From Rhodobacter ferrooxidans (lineage in GTDB: Bacteria > Pseudomonadota > Alphaproteobacteria > Rhodobacterales > Rhodobacteraceae), in NCBI RefSeq assembly GCF_000176015.1, contig NZ_ACYY01000014.1:40345-104344 (forward strand): a DNA stretch of 64,000 nucleotides, read 5' to 3'. Below the pieces are notes generated by a model. That model saw only the letters and a program-made list of their open reading frames with translations. It made no database searches and was not told the DNA's origin. Below are positions 35,560 to 44,194 of the stretch, one piece after another; within the stretch, counting starts at the first letter, position 1, and the number at the start of each line of letters is the position of its first letter. The translations under genes were made by a program, and so were the position numbers.

Positions 35560-36255
35560 TTGGTATTCAAGCGGCGCAATCCTCGGACCTGGCCGGAAGC
35601 GGCGCGCGAATTCGTCTATCCGCGCGGCGGCATCTGGCGGGCCGTGCTTTATGTGCTGCACCGGATGCGGCGGCTGCCCGACAAGCCGCACCGCATTGCG
35701 CGAGGCGTGTTTGCGGGCACCTTCGTCAACTTCCCGCCGGTTTACGGCGTGCAGATGCTGTCGGCGGCGCTGCTGGCCTGGGGGATGCGCGGCAATATCG
35801 TGGCGGCCTTGCTGTGCACCTTTCTGTCCAACCCGATCACCACGCCGTTCATCGCCACCGGCTCGCTGGAGCTGGGTCACTGGATGCTGGGGATCGAAGC
35901 GCCCTTGGATTTCCTGACGGTCTATGCCGCCTTCTCGGACGCCAGTGTGCAGTTGTGGCACAACTTCTGGGCCATGTTCAGCCGCCAGGACGCCGAGTGG
36001 GACAAGCTGATCGAGTTTTTCCACTTCATTTTCTGGCCCTATGTGATCGGCTCGATCCTGCCGGGGCTGGTGGCGGCGACCGTCGCCTATTACATCTCGT
36101 TGCCGCTGATCCACGCCTATCAGAAGATCCGCCATGTGAAGTTCCGCGAGCAGGTGGAAAAGCGTCGCCGGTTGCGGCAGGCGATGGCCGAGGCGGAATT
36201 GCGCAAGCATGCGCAGGCGCTGGCCAGCGAGGATGACGCGGCGGGAACTCCCTGA
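35560..36255 (+). CDS. DUF2062 membrane protein
   Basis: 231 residues of the DUF2062 family, conserved in this position in alphaproteobacteria. 'RGVFAGTFVNFPPVYGVQMLSAALLAWGMRGNIVAALLCTFLSNPITTPFIA' contains the family core with two membrane helices, and a third hydrophobic segment is 'FIFWPYVIGSILPGLVAATVAYYI'. The C-terminal tail is charged and probably cytoplasmic. The start is a TTG at 35560. The role is unknown. It lies 21 bases after rsh and 33 before pdxJ, so it is part of the same run. Confidence 0.88.
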   Translation: MVFKRRNPRTWPEAAREFVYPRGGIWRAVLYVLHRMRRLPDKPHRIARGVFAGTFVNFPPVYGVQMLSAALLAWGMRGNIVAALLCTFLSNPITTPFIATGSLELGHWMLGIEAPLDFLTVYAAFSDASVQLWHNFWAMFSRQDAEWDKLIEFFHFIFWPYVIGSILPGLVAATVAYYISLPLIHAYQKIRHVKFREQVEKRRRLRQAMAEAELRKHAQALASEDDAAGTP

Positions 36256-36288
36256 CCGGGGTGCGGACACTGCAAAAGGAAGACGACG

Positions 36289-37047
36289 ATGAGACCGATT
36301 GGCAGACTGCGGCTGGGTGTGAACATCGACCACGTGGCGACCCTGCGCAACGCCCGGGGGGCGGTCTGGCCGGAACCGCTGCGCGCGGCCCTGCTGGCCG
36401 AGGCGGCGGGGGCCGATGGTATCACCGCCCATCTGCGCGAAGACCGCCGCCATATCTCGGACGGCGATATCGAGGCGCTGATGGCGGCGCTGACGGTGCC
36501 GTTGAACTTTGAATGTGCGGCCACGGCGGAAATGCAGGCCATTGCGCTGCGGCACCGGCCGCATGCGATCTGTCTGGTGCCGGAAAAGCGCGAGGAACGC
36601 ACCACCGAAGGTGGTCTGGACGTGGCGGGCGATATGGCGCGGCTGGGCGATTTCATCGCGCCCTTGCGCGAGGCGGGCATCCGGGTGTCGATGTTCATCG
36701 GCCCCGACGCGCGGCAGATCGAGGCGGCGGCCAGCATCAAGGCGGCGGTGGTCGAATTGCACACCGGGCATTATTCCGACCTGCATGCCGCGGGCCATGA
36801 GGCGGAAACCGAGGCCGAACTGGCGGCGCTGACCCGCAGTGCCGCACTGGCCCGCGCGCTGGGGCTGGAGGTGCATGCAGGCCACGGGCTGACCTATGAC
36901 AACGTGGCACCGATTGCCGCGCTGCCGCAGGTGATGGAGCTGAACATCGGCCATTTCCTGATCGGCGAGGCGGTGTTCATCGGGCTGGGGGCGGCGATCG
37001 AGGACATGCGCCGCCGGATGGACCTGGCGCGCGGGAGGGGTGTGTGA
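36289..37047 (+). CDS. pdxJ: Pyridoxine 5'-phosphate synthase
   Basis: 252 residues. Condenses 1-deoxy-xylulose 5-phosphate with 3-amino-2-oxopropyl phosphate to give pyridoxine 5'-phosphate. TIM-barrel signatures: [16 protein letters not shown], '[18 protein letters not shown]', '[17 protein letters not shown]', 'ELHTGHYSD', '[15 protein letters not shown]' and '[17 protein letters not shown]'. AAAGGAAG precedes the ATG. Its TGA overlaps the GTG start of the next gene. Confidence 0.96.
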   Translation: MRPIGRLRLGVNIDHVATLRNARGAVWPEPLRAALLAEAAGADGITAHLREDRRHISDGDIEALMAALTVPLNFECAATAEMQAIALRHRPHAICLVPEKREERTTEGGLDVAGDMARLGDFIAPLREAGIRVSMFIGPDARQIEAAASIKAAVVELHTGHYSDLHAAGHEAETEAELAALTRSAALARALGLEVHAGHGLTYDNVAPIAALPQVMELNIGHFLIGEAVFIGLGAAIEDMRRRMDLARGRGV

Positions 37048-37532
37048 CGCAAAAGTTTTGCAAAACTTTTGCCAAAATCCTTCGAAGGATTTTGTCTGCC
37101 ACGCTGGTGGCCGGTTTGCCGGTGCTGCCGGCCCTGGCGCAGCAGGTGGTGCCTTGCGACGACTGGCGCGCCTCGGCGCAGGGCATCGTCGAGCCTTGGG
37201 AGGCCAACAGTCGCGCCTTTGCCAAGGGCGAGATCCGGCTTGCGGCGGTGGATGCCATTGAACCGGGTGCGGGGTCGATGCACCTGCTGGTGCTGTCGCC
37301 ACCCTATGACGAATTGGGCGCGCGGCAGTGCAAGCTGGTGACCTATACCGAGTCGCTGGGGTATTCCGGCATTGACCTCGCGGCGGCCAAGGCCAGCTAT
37401 GATCCGGCGCAAGGGCTGACGGTGGTGATGCCGGTGCAACTTTACGACGACGCAACCGCCGGGTTCGCCCCTTACGTCCTGAGCGTCAGCATCAATCAGG
37501 CCACCGGGGGCATAAGTGCCAGCCTCGACTGA
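37044..37532 (+). CDS. Exported protein of unknown function whose N-terminus is encoded by a palindromic repeat
   Basis: 162 residues starting at GTG (GTGA overlap with pdxJ). The first 17 residues, [17 protein letters not shown], are the translation of repeat family B. They supply the basic n-region of a signal peptide whose hydrophobic core is [15 protein letters not shown], with cleavage likely after ALA. The mature part, with two cysteines (VVPCDDW and ARQCKLV), is probably a small periplasmic domain. It is not a family I know. It sits between pdxJ and acpS in the housekeeping run. A later, unlisted start such as TTG after the repeat cannot be excluded. Confidence 0.7.
   Translation: MTQKFCKTFAKILRRILSATLVAGLPVLPALAQQVVPCDDWRASAQGIVEPWEANSRAFAKGEIRLAAVDAIEPGAGSMHLLVLSPPYDELGARQCKLVTYTESLGYSGIDLAAAKASYDPAQGLTVVMPVQLYDDATAGFAPYVLSVSINQATGGISASLD
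37049..37094. repeat. Palindromic repeat family B, copy 1 (two adjacent perfect palindromes)
   Basis: A 24-base perfect palindrome (37049-37072, half GCAAAAGTTTTG) is followed at once by a 22-base perfect palindrome (37073-37094, half CAAAATCCTTC). The second palindrome is identical in copy 2 at 46021-46042. The AT-rich composition contrasts with the GC-rich surroundings. It lies inside the 5' end of a coding sequence. Confidence 0.85.
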
Positions 37533-37550
37533 CCGCAGGGGCGGCGACGC

Positions 37551-37961
37551 ATGATCCTGGGCATCGGCTCTGATCTGGCCAATATCGACCGGATCGCCGC
37601 CACGCTGGAGCGGTTTGGCGACCGCTTTCGCACAAGGGTGTTCACGCCGCGTGAACAGGCCACCGCCGAGGCGCGGCGCGAGGTTGCCGCCACCTATGCC
37701 AAACGCTGGGCCGCCAAGGAGGCGTGCTCCAAGGCGCTGGGCACCGGCTTGCGCATGGGCATTGCCTGGAAGGACATGGCGGTTTCAAATCTGGAAACCG
37801 GCCAGCCGGTGATGCATCTGACCGGCTGGGCCGCCGAACGGCTGGCGGCGATGACCCCGCCGGGCCACAGCGCCATCGTGCATGTGACCCTGACCGACGA
37901 TCACCCCTGGGCGCAGGCCTTCGTGGTGATCGAGGCGCTGCGCGACGCCGCCCCAACTTGA
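37551..37961 (+). CDS. acpS: Holo-[acyl-carrier-protein] synthase
   Basis: 136 residues. Transfers phosphopantetheine from CoA to acyl carrier protein. Family motifs are intact: [15 protein letters not shown] with the metal Asp, '[12 protein letters not shown]', '[28 protein letters not shown]' with the Glu of the second motif, and a C-terminal '[22 protein letters not shown]'. It lies 18 bases after the exported-protein gene. A near-consensus -35 box for lepB begins in its last codons. Confidence 0.95.
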   Translation: MILGIGSDLANIDRIAATLERFGDRFRTRVFTPREQATAEARREVAATYAKRWAAKEACSKALGTGLRMGIAWKDMAVSNLETGQPVMHLTGWAAERLAAMTPPGHSAIVHVTLTDDHPWAQAFVVIEALRDAAPT

Positions 37962-37986
37962 CAGCGGCCCACGGCGCGCGCATGTA
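37958..37986 (+). promoter_or_regulatory. Possible promoter of the lepB-rnc-era unit
   Basis: TTGACA at 37958-37963 is a perfect -35 hexamer overlapping the acpS stop. A 17-base spacer leads to CATGTA (37981-37986) as a weak -10. It lies 34 bases before the lepB ATG. Confidence 0.45.
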
Positions 37987-38019
37987 GCGCCTTCGAAACC
38001 CCCAGGAAAGCAAGACAGC

Positions 38020-38808
38020 ATGGCCAGCACGGCAAAACCCCAAGGCGGCATCGTCGAGACCATCAAGACGGTCGTTTACGCGCTTCTGATCGCCGGCGTT
38101 TTCCGCACGCTGTTTTTCCAGCCGTTCTGGATTCCCTCGGAATCGATGAAGGACACCCTGCTGATCGGTGACTTCCTGTTCGTCAACAAGATGGCCTACG
38201 GCTATTCGCGCTATTCCTGCCCGTTCGGCCTGTGCCCGTTCACCGGGCGGATTCTGGGGTCTGAACCCGAACGTGGCGATGTCGTGGTGTTCCGCCATCC
38301 GGTGAACGGCTCGGATTTCATCAAGCGGCTGATCGGCCTGCCGGGGGATACCGTTCAGATGAAGGATGGTATCCTTTACATCAACGGCACCGCAGCGCCG
38401 CAGGTGCCCGATGGCCAGTTCCACGAGGTTTTTGAACGCCAGGGCCCGATGGGCAACACCCCGCGCTGTGAAAACGGTCCTGTTGGCGAGGGCGGCGATT
38501 GCACGCGATCGCGTTTCAAGGAAACCCTGCCCAATGGCGTGGTGCATTCGGTGCTGAACATCGACACCAACGGCTTTGCCGACAACACCGACGTGTTCAC
38601 CGTGCCCGAGGGCCACTATTTCTTCATGGGCGACAACCGCGACAACAGCCAGGACAGCCGTTATGGTCAGGCCGTGGGCGGCGTGGGCTTCGTGCCGGCC
38701 GAAAACCTGATCGGGCGGGCCGACCGGGTGATGTTCTCGTCGGCGGGGAAATCCATGCTGTATTTCTGGACCTGGCGCAGCGACCGCTTCTTCAAGGGGA
38801 TCGAGTGA
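38020..38808 (+). CDS. lepB: Signal peptidase I
   Basis: 262 residues. Membrane-bound serine/lysine protease that removes Sec and Tat signal peptides. One N-terminal membrane helix (about 14-33), then the catalytic Ser-42 in [12 protein letters not shown] and Lys-102 in '[14 protein letters not shown]'. The later boxes '[17 protein letters not shown]' and '[10 protein letters not shown]' are present. Four cysteines in '[10 protein letters not shown]' and 'PRCENG...GGDCTR' may form disulfides in the periplasmic part. Its TGA overlaps the rnc GTG start. Confidence 0.96.
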   Translation: MASTAKPQGGIVETIKTVVYALLIAGVFRTLFFQPFWIPSESMKDTLLIGDFLFVNKMAYGYSRYSCPFGLCPFTGRILGSEPERGDVVVFRHPVNGSDFIKRLIGLPGDTVQMKDGILYINGTAAPQVPDGQFHEVFERQGPMGNTPRCENGPVGEGGDCTRSRFKETLPNGVVHSVLNIDTNGFADNTDVFTVPEGHYFFMGDNRDNSQDSRYGQAVGGVGFVPAENLIGRADRVMFSSAGKSMLYFWTWRSDRFFKGIE

Positions 38809-39500
38809 AGCTATCGGCCGAACTTCAGGCCTTTTGTGGCCGCATCGGACATGTGTTCCGCCAGCCGGAGCTTCTGTTGCGCGCGGTGACGCACAGCTCG
38901 ATTTCCTCGAAGACCCGGCCCGATAACCAACGGCTGGAGTTTCTGGGCGACCGGGTGCTGGGTCTGGTGATGGCCGAGGCGCTGCTGACCGCCGATACCG
39001 CCGCCAGCGAGGGTCAGTTGGCGCCGCGCTTCAACGCGCTGGTGCGCAAGGAGGCCTGCGCCGATGTGGCCCGCGACTTAGGTCTGGGCGAGGTGATGAA
39101 GCTGGGCCGATCCGAGATGATGTCGGGCGGGCGGCGCAAGGATGCGCTGCTGGGCGACGCGCTGGAGGCGGTGATCGCCGCGGTTTACCTCGACAGCGGG
39201 TTCGACGCGGCGCGCGGGCTGGTGTTGCGGCTGTGGGGCGGGCGGATCGGCGCGGTGCAATCGGACGCCCGCGACGCCAAGACCAGCCTGCAGGAATGGG
39301 CGCAGGCCCGCGGTCTGCCGCCGCCTGCCTATATCGAACTGGGCCGCGACGGCCCGGACCACCAGCCGCAATTCACCGTCGAAGTGCGGCTGGAGAATGG
39401 TGCTGTGGAACTGGCCCGGTCGGGCACCAAGCGGGCTGCCGAACAGGCGGCGGCAAAGGCGCTTCTGGCGCGGATGGAGGCGACAGATGACAGAGCTTGA
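38805..39500 (+). CDS. rnc: Ribonuclease III
   Basis: 231 residues starting at GTG in a GTGA overlap with lepB. Endonuclease of double-stranded RNA (rRNA processing and others). The catalytic domain has [20 protein letters not shown] (signature with the metal Glu/Asp) and '[19 protein letters not shown]'. The C-terminal double-stranded RNA-binding domain begins '[23 protein letters not shown]' and ends '[19 protein letters not shown]'. The end overlaps era by 14 bases. Confidence 0.96.
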   Translation: MKLSAELQAFCGRIGHVFRQPELLLRAVTHSSISSKTRPDNQRLEFLGDRVLGLVMAEALLTADTAASEGQLAPRFNALVRKEACADVARDLGLGEVMKLGRSEMMSGGRRKDALLGDALEAVIAAVYLDSGFDAARGLVLRLWGGRIGAVQSDARDAKTSLQEWAQARGLPPPAYIELGRDGPDHQPQFTVEVRLENGAVELARSGTKRAAEQAAAKALLARMEATDDRA

Positions 39501-40431
39501 GGGCGAGGCCGTGGGCGGCACCGGTGGCACGCGGGCGGGCTTCGTGGCGCTGATCGGCGAGCCGAATGCCGGGAAATCGACACTTTTGAACAAGATGGTG
39601 GGGGCCAAGGTCTCGATCGTCACCCACAAGGTGCAGACCACGCGGGCGCGCATCCGCGGCGTGGCGATGGAGGGTGCGGCGCAGATCGTGTTTGTCGATA
39701 CGCCCGGCCTGTTCCGGCCAAGGCGCAGGCTTGACCGCGCCATGGTGGCGGCGGCCTGGGGCGGGGCGGCGGATGCCGATGTGGTGGTGCTGCTGATCGA
39801 GGCGCATCGCGGGCTGACCGAGGGCACCAAGGCCATCATCGACGCCATGCGCGACCGCATCCCGCGCGGCCAGACCGTGGCTTTGGCGATCAACAAGATC
39901 GACCGGGTCAAGGCCGAGGTGTTGCTGGGCCTGTCGGCGCAGATGAACGAGGCGTTTCCCTTTGCCGAGACCTTCATGATTTCCGCCGAAAAAGGCTATG
40001 GGGTGGACAAGCTGAAGGCCTGGCTGGCGACGCAACTGCCGGAAGGTCCGTGGTTCTACCCCGAGGACCAGATCGCCGATCTGCCGCTGCGGATGATCGC
40101 CTCGGAAGTGACGCGCGAGAAGCTGACGCTGCGGCTGCACGAGGAATTGCCCTATCAGTTGACCGTCGAGACCGAGAAATGGGAAGACAAGCCCGACGGC
40201 TCGGTGCGGATCGACCAGATCATCTATGTGGCGCGCGATGGTCACAAGGGCATCGTGCTGGGCAACAAGGGCGAGACCATCAAGGTGATCGGCCAGGCGG
40301 CGCGGCTGGAGCTGGTGGAGTTTCTGGACCGGCCGGTGCATCTGTTCTTGCAGGTGAAGGTTCGGCCGAACTGGCTGGAGGAGCCCGAGCGGTATTCCGA
40401 GATGGGGCTGGATTTCAAGGACGGCAACTGA
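39487..40431 (+). CDS. era: GTPase Era
   Basis: 314 residues. Ribosome-assembly GTPase that binds the 3' end of 16S rRNA. G1 [13 protein letters not shown]2 'QTTRARI', G3 'FVDTPGLF', G4 'NKID', G5 'ISAEKGYG'. The KH domain near the C-terminus has '[29 protein letters not shown]'. The start inside rnc was chosen because the G-domain follows closely and the coupling is conserved in alphaproteobacteria. Confidence 0.97.
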   Translation: MTELEGEAVGGTGGTRAGFVALIGEPNAGKSTLLNKMVGAKVSIVTHKVQTTRARIRGVAMEGAAQIVFVDTPGLFRPRRRLDRAMVAAAWGGAADADVVVLLIEAHRGLTEGTKAIIDAMRDRIPRGQTVALAINKIDRVKAEVLLGLSAQMNEAFPFAETFMISAEKGYGVDKLKAWLATQLPEGPWFYPEDQIADLPLRMIASEVTREKLTLRLHEELPYQLTVETEKWEDKPDGSVRIDQIIYVARDGHKGIVLGNKGETIKVIGQAARLELVEFLDRPVHLFLQVKVRPNWLEEPERYSEMGLDFKDGN

Positions 40432-40441
40432 CGCAGAGGTC

Positions 40442-40470
40442 GGAGCCTCCGGCGGGGATATTTTTGCAGA
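40442..40470. repeat. Palindromic repeat family A, copy 7 (half element)
   Basis: GAGCCTCCGGCGGGGATATT, shared with copies 1 and 5, is followed by TTTTGCAGAGAAGAA, whose end matches the tail of the xdhB copy. Only one arm is present. It lies between era and the DUF1491 gene. Confidence 0.7.
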
Positions 40471-40488
40471 GAAGAATGCGGGGTTGGG

Positions 40489-40821
40489 ATGAAGCCGCAA
40501 CTGACCACCGGGTTCTGGGTTTCGGCATATCTGGCGCGGTTGCGGCTGGCGGCGATACCGGCCTTTGTCACCCGCAAGGGCGATGCCACGGCGGGGGCGG
40601 TGCTGGTCAAGCTGGCGACGCTGGACGGGCAGGCGGTGGCGTATCAACGCAGTTTCGATCTGAGCGCGGATGAGCGGATCTGGGTGGTGCTGAAAGCTGG
40701 CCCCGAAGCCGAGGTGGACGCCGCGGTTGCCCGGCAGCGCCAATTTGACCCCGATCTTTGGGTGCTGGAGATCGAGGACAAGGCCGGGCGAACCCTTCTG
40801 GACGAAGACGGCTTGCGCTGA
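40489..40821 (+). CDS. DUF1491 family protein
   Basis: 110 residues of the DUF1491 family, nearly restricted to alphaproteobacteria and commonly found between era and recO. Conserved phrases: '[34 protein letters not shown]' and '[23 protein letters not shown]'. It is small and soluble, without a catalytic motif. The function is unknown. The era-DUF1491-recO order suggests a link to RNA or DNA maintenance, by context only. Confidence 0.85.
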   Translation: MKPQLTTGFWVSAYLARLRLAAIPAFVTRKGDATAGAVLVKLATLDGQAVAYQRSFDLSADERIWVVLKAGPEAEVDAAVARQRQFDPDLWVLEIEDKAGRTLLDEDGLR

Positions 40822-40858
40822 GGCTTGCGGCCACCCGTGGCGCATGGATACTGGCGGC

Positions 40859-41575
40859 ATGGAATGGCGCGACCAGGGGGCGCTTTTGTCGGTGCGTCCG
40901 CACGGCGAAAGTGCCGCGATCATCGAGGTGTTCACGGCGGCGCATGGGCGTCATGCCGGGGTGGTGCGGGGCGGGGCCTCGCGGCGCATAGCGCCGTTGT
41001 TGCAGCCCGGTGCGCAGCTTGACGTGGTCTGGCGGGCGCGGCTGGAGGGGCATATCGGCGCCTTCACGGTGGAGCCGGTGCGCAGCCGTGCCGGGGTTCT
41101 GGGTGACCGGCTGGCCTTGGCCGGGCTGAACGCGATCTGCGCCATGGTGCGGGTGGCGCTGCCCGAACGCGCGCCACATGACCTGCTTTATGCCGCCACC
41201 ATCGCGGTGCTGGACGCGCTGGAAACCGCGCCAGACTGGCCCGCCCGCTATCTGCGCTGGGAGTTGTTGTTGCTGGAGGAGTTGGGTTTCGGCCTTGACC
41301 TTGGGCGCTGTGCGGTGACCGGTTCGCGTGATGATCTGGCCTATGTCAGCCCGAAAACCGGGCGGGCGGTCAGCCGGGACGGGGCGGGGGAATGGGCGGC
41401 GCGGCTGCTGCCGTTGCCGGATTGTCTGCTGGGGCAGGGGCCGGCCTCGGGGGCTGACCTTGCCGCCGGGCTGGCGGTCACCGGGCATTTCCTGACCCGC
41501 GAGATGGCCAGCTTGCGGCATGTGCAGCATCTGCCCGAGGCGCGGGCGCGGTTGCTGGAACTGTTGGCGCGATGA
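40859..41575 (+). CDS. recO: DNA repair protein RecO
   Basis: 238 residues. RecFOR recombination mediator. N-terminal OB fold: [36 protein letters not shown]. Central helical domain: '[47 protein letters not shown]'. The Cys in 'GRCAVTG' is a remnant of the zinc finger of other RecO proteins. An ATG at 40844 is an alternative start. Its stop overlaps the MFS gene start by four bases. Confidence 0.92.
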   Translation: MEWRDQGALLSVRPHGESAAIIEVFTAAHGRHAGVVRGGASRRIAPLLQPGAQLDVVWRARLEGHIGAFTVEPVRSRAGVLGDRLALAGLNAICAMVRVALPERAPHDLLYAATIAVLDALETAPDWPARYLRWELLLLEELGFGLDLGRCAVTGSRDDLAYVSPKTGRAVSRDGAGEWAARLLPLPDCLLGQGPASGADLAAGLAVTGHFLTREMASLRHVQHLPEARARLLELLAR

Positions 41576-42816
41576 GTGGTTTCGGCCGGTTTGTGGCGGC
41601 GGCGGGCATGGCCAATCTGGCCGATGGCATGGCGGTGCTGGCCTGGCCCTGGGTCGCCAGCCTGCTGACCCGCGACGCGCTGCTGATCGCTCTGGTGCCG
41701 GTGGCGCTGCGGTGGCCGTGGCTGCTGTTTGCCATTCCCGCCGGGCTAGCAACTGACCGGCTGGACCGGCGGCGGCTGGTGCTGGCGATGGACGCGCTGC
41801 GGCTTTTCGCCTTTGCCGCGGTGGCGCTGGCGCTGTGGGCCGCCCTGCCGCTGGCACCGCCGACGCGCGGGCTGGCTGAGCCTGCACTGTTTGCGCTGCT
41901 GCTGGCTGCGGCGCTGATCACCGGGGTGGCCGAGGTGTTTCGTGACAATGCCGCCCAGACCCTGCTGCCCGCGCTGGTGCCGCAGGCCGCGCTGGAGGCG
42001 GCCAACGGGCGGCTGTGGACGGTTGAATTGCTGGGCAACATGCTGGTCGGCCCGCCGCTGGCCGCCTTGCTGATCGCCGTGGCGCTGCCTTTGCCCTTCG
42101 CCGCCAATGCCTTGGCCTATCTGTTGGCGGCAGGGCTGATGCTGCGGCTGGCGGGGAATTTCCGGCCCTTGGCGGTGGCGGGCAATGGCTGGCGCGCCGA
42201 TCTGGCCGAGGGGTGGGCGGGTTTGCGGGGCACGCCGCTGTTGCTGCATCTGGCGCTGATCACCGGGGTTTGGAACCTGTTTTTCCAGATGGTGATGATC
42301 GCGCTGGTGCTGCATGGCCAGGAAAACCTTGGGCTTTCGGCCACCGCCTTCGGGCTGGTGCTGGCGGCGGGGGCGCTGGGCGGTATCTTCGGTGGCATCT
42401 TTGGCGCGCGGATCATCGCGGTCTGGGGGCCCGCGCGCACGGCGCAAGCCATGCTGGCGCTGTCGGTTCCGGCGTTTCTGGTGGTTGGGTTGGCACCGGG
42501 GCCGGTGACGCTGGGGCTGGCGCTGATGGGGTTCGAGTTTACCGGGCTGGTGTGGAACACGGTTGCGGTGTCCTACCGCCAGCGCGCCACGCCGGACCGG
42601 CTGCTGGGGCGGGTGAACAGCCTTTACCGGCTGCTGGCCACCGGGATGATGCCTTTGGGGCTGGTGCTGGCGGGGGTTGTCACCCGGCTTGCGGAAACCG
42701 CGCTGCCGCGGGCGCTGGCGCTGACGGCGCCCTTTGCGGTGGCGACACTGGGAGCCGCGGGGCTGGCGTTTCTGGGATGGCGGGTGTTGCGGCGTGGCGG
42801 GGCGGCGCTGGGCTGA
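41572..42816 (+). CDS. MFS transporter (EntS/MFS_3-like)
   Basis: 414 residues with twelve hydrophobic segments. '[22 protein letters not shown]' starts TM1, '[20 protein letters not shown]' is the signature loop 2-3 and '[16 protein letters not shown]' follows TM4. The pattern fits the MFS_3 group of exporters, which includes siderophore exporter EntS, but no substrate gene is adjacent. It is coupled to recO by an ATGA overlap, which is probably incidental. Confidence 0.85.
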   Translation: MSGFGRFVAAAGMANLADGMAVLAWPWVASLLTRDALLIALVPVALRWPWLLFAIPAGLATDRLDRRRLVLAMDALRLFAFAAVALALWAALPLAPPTRGLAEPALFALLLAAALITGVAEVFRDNAAQTLLPALVPQAALEAANGRLWTVELLGNMLVGPPLAALLIAVALPLPFAANALAYLLAAGLMLRLAGNFRPLAVAGNGWRADLAEGWAGLRGTPLLLHLALITGVWNLFFQMVMIALVLHGQENLGLSATAFGLVLAAGALGGIFGGIFGARIIAVWGPARTAQAMLALSVPAFLVVGLAPGPVTLGLALMGFEFTGLVWNTVAVSYRQRATPDRLLGRVNSLYRLLATGMMPLGLVLAGVVTRLAETALPRALALTAPFAVATLGAAGLAFLGWRVLRRGGAALG

Positions 42817-42911
42817 TGCCCGTTTCGTGATGCCCCTCGCGCTTGGAATACGACGCGAAATGTCGCGGATGCCGCAGCATGGGGCCGCCCGGGCTGGCAC
42901 GACTGAACGCC

Positions 42912-44138
42912 ATGGCCACGCGATACCTGCCCCTGTTCCTGAAACACTCCGCCACGCCGCGGATCGAGGCCTTTGCCCTGCTGGCGGGGCTCGAGGCGGC
43001 GGTGCGCGGCGTCGTCATCTCGGTTATGCCGCTGGCGGTCTATGATGCGGTCAAGGATGCAGGCGTGGTCAGCCGGGTATATTTCCTGGTCGGCATCGCC
43101 TCGCTGATCTGGGGGCTGATGGTGCCCTGGGCCACACGGCATGTGCCGCGGCGCTGGATGTATACCGTGGGCTGCGTGTTCTACATGATCGGGGCGACGC
43201 TGGCGGCCTCGGGCGCGCCTTTGGCGGTGACACTGGCGCTGGGCTGCATGGCGCTGGCCACCGCCACGGTGTTCGTATGCTTCAACGCCTATGTGCTGGA
43301 CTATGTGGCGCGGGCCGAACTGGGGCGCACCCAGTCGTTGCAGATGCTGTATGCGGCGGCGCCCTGGGCGGTGGGGCCGATGCTGGGGGTCTGGCTACGC
43401 AGCCTGTGGCAACCGTTGCCGTTTGTGGTGGCGGGGGGCTGTGCCGTGCTGCTGCTGACAGCCTTCTGGATCCTGCGGCTGGGCAACGGCAAGCAGATCA
43501 CCCGCGCCAAGGGCCCAGCGCTGAACCCTCTGGCCTATCTGGGGCGGTTTTTCGCGCAGCCAAGGCTGATTGCGGGCTGGCTGTTTGCGGTGCTGCGATC
43601 GTGCGGCTGGTGGGTCTATGTGGTCTATCTGCCGATCTTCTGCATCGAGGCGGGTCTGGGCGACAAGGTCGGTGGCGTGGCGCTGTCGCTGTCCAACGCG
43701 CTGCTGTTCATCTCGCCCTTCATGCTGCGGCTGGTTTATCGCACCTCGGTGCGCCGGGCAGTGCGCGGGGCGTTCGCGCTGTGCTGCGGCACCTATATGG
43801 TGGCAACCCTGGCCTCGGGTCTGCCCTGGGTGACGGTGGCGATGATGATGCTGGGGTCATTCGGGCTGGTGATGCTGGATGCGGCGGGCGGCTTGCCGTT
43901 CATGATGTCGGTCAAACCCTCCGAGCGCACCGAGATGGCGGCGGTCTATTCCAGCTTCCGCGATGTCTCGGGCATCCTGACGCCGGGGGCGGCGTATCTC
44001 GTGCTGCTGGTGGCGCCGCTGTCCGGCATCTTTGCCGCCGCAGGTGCCGGCATGGCAATTGCCTGGACCATCGCCGGGCAGTTGCACCCCAGACTCGGGG
44101 CCAAACGCCCGTCGCATGGCGGCGTTCTACCCGACTGA
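42912..44138 (+). CDS. MFS transporter
   Basis: 408 residues, about twelve transmembrane segments, from a different MFS branch than the preceding gene. 'VPWATRHVPRRWMYTVGCVFYMIGATLAASGAP' covers loop 2-3 and TM3, and 'AAPWAVGPMLGVWLRSLW' and 'MMSVKPSERTEMAAVYSSFRDVSGILTPG' are later landmarks. The substrate is unknown. The start ATG at 42912 is inferred from the hydrophobic onset and family length. It converges on mcd with repeat copy 8 between the stops. Confidence 0.85.
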   Translation: MATRYLPLFLKHSATPRIEAFALLAGLEAAVRGVVISVMPLAVYDAVKDAGVVSRVYFLVGIASLIWGLMVPWATRHVPRRWMYTVGCVFYMIGATLAASGAPLAVTLALGCMALATATVFVCFNAYVLDYVARAELGRTQSLQMLYAAAPWAVGPMLGVWLRSLWQPLPFVVAGGCAVLLLTAFWILRLGNGKQITRAKGPALNPLAYLGRFFAQPRLIAGWLFAVLRSCGWWVYVVYLPIFCIEAGLGDKVGGVALSLSNALLFISPFMLRLVYRTSVRRAVRGAFALCCGTYMVATLASGLPWVTVAMMMLGSFGLVMLDAAGGLPFMMSVKPSERTEMAAVYSSFRDVSGILTPGAAYLVLLVAPLSGIFAAAGAGMAIAWTIAGQLHPRLGAKRPSHGGVLPD

Positions 44139-44140
44139 AC

Positions 44141-44191
44141 TTTCATCTGTTCTCAAATATCCCGGGGGTCCGGGGGCAGCGCCCCCGGCCT
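44141..44191. repeat. Palindromic repeat family A, copy 8 (likely bidirectional terminator)
   Basis: CTTTCATCTGTTCTCAAATA starts two bases after the MFS stop, the same lead-in as copy 2. CCGGGGGTCCGGGGGC and GCCCCCGG follow, forming a strong hairpin. The mcd stop comes right after. The two genes are convergent. Confidence 0.75.
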
Positions 44192-44194
44192 GTT

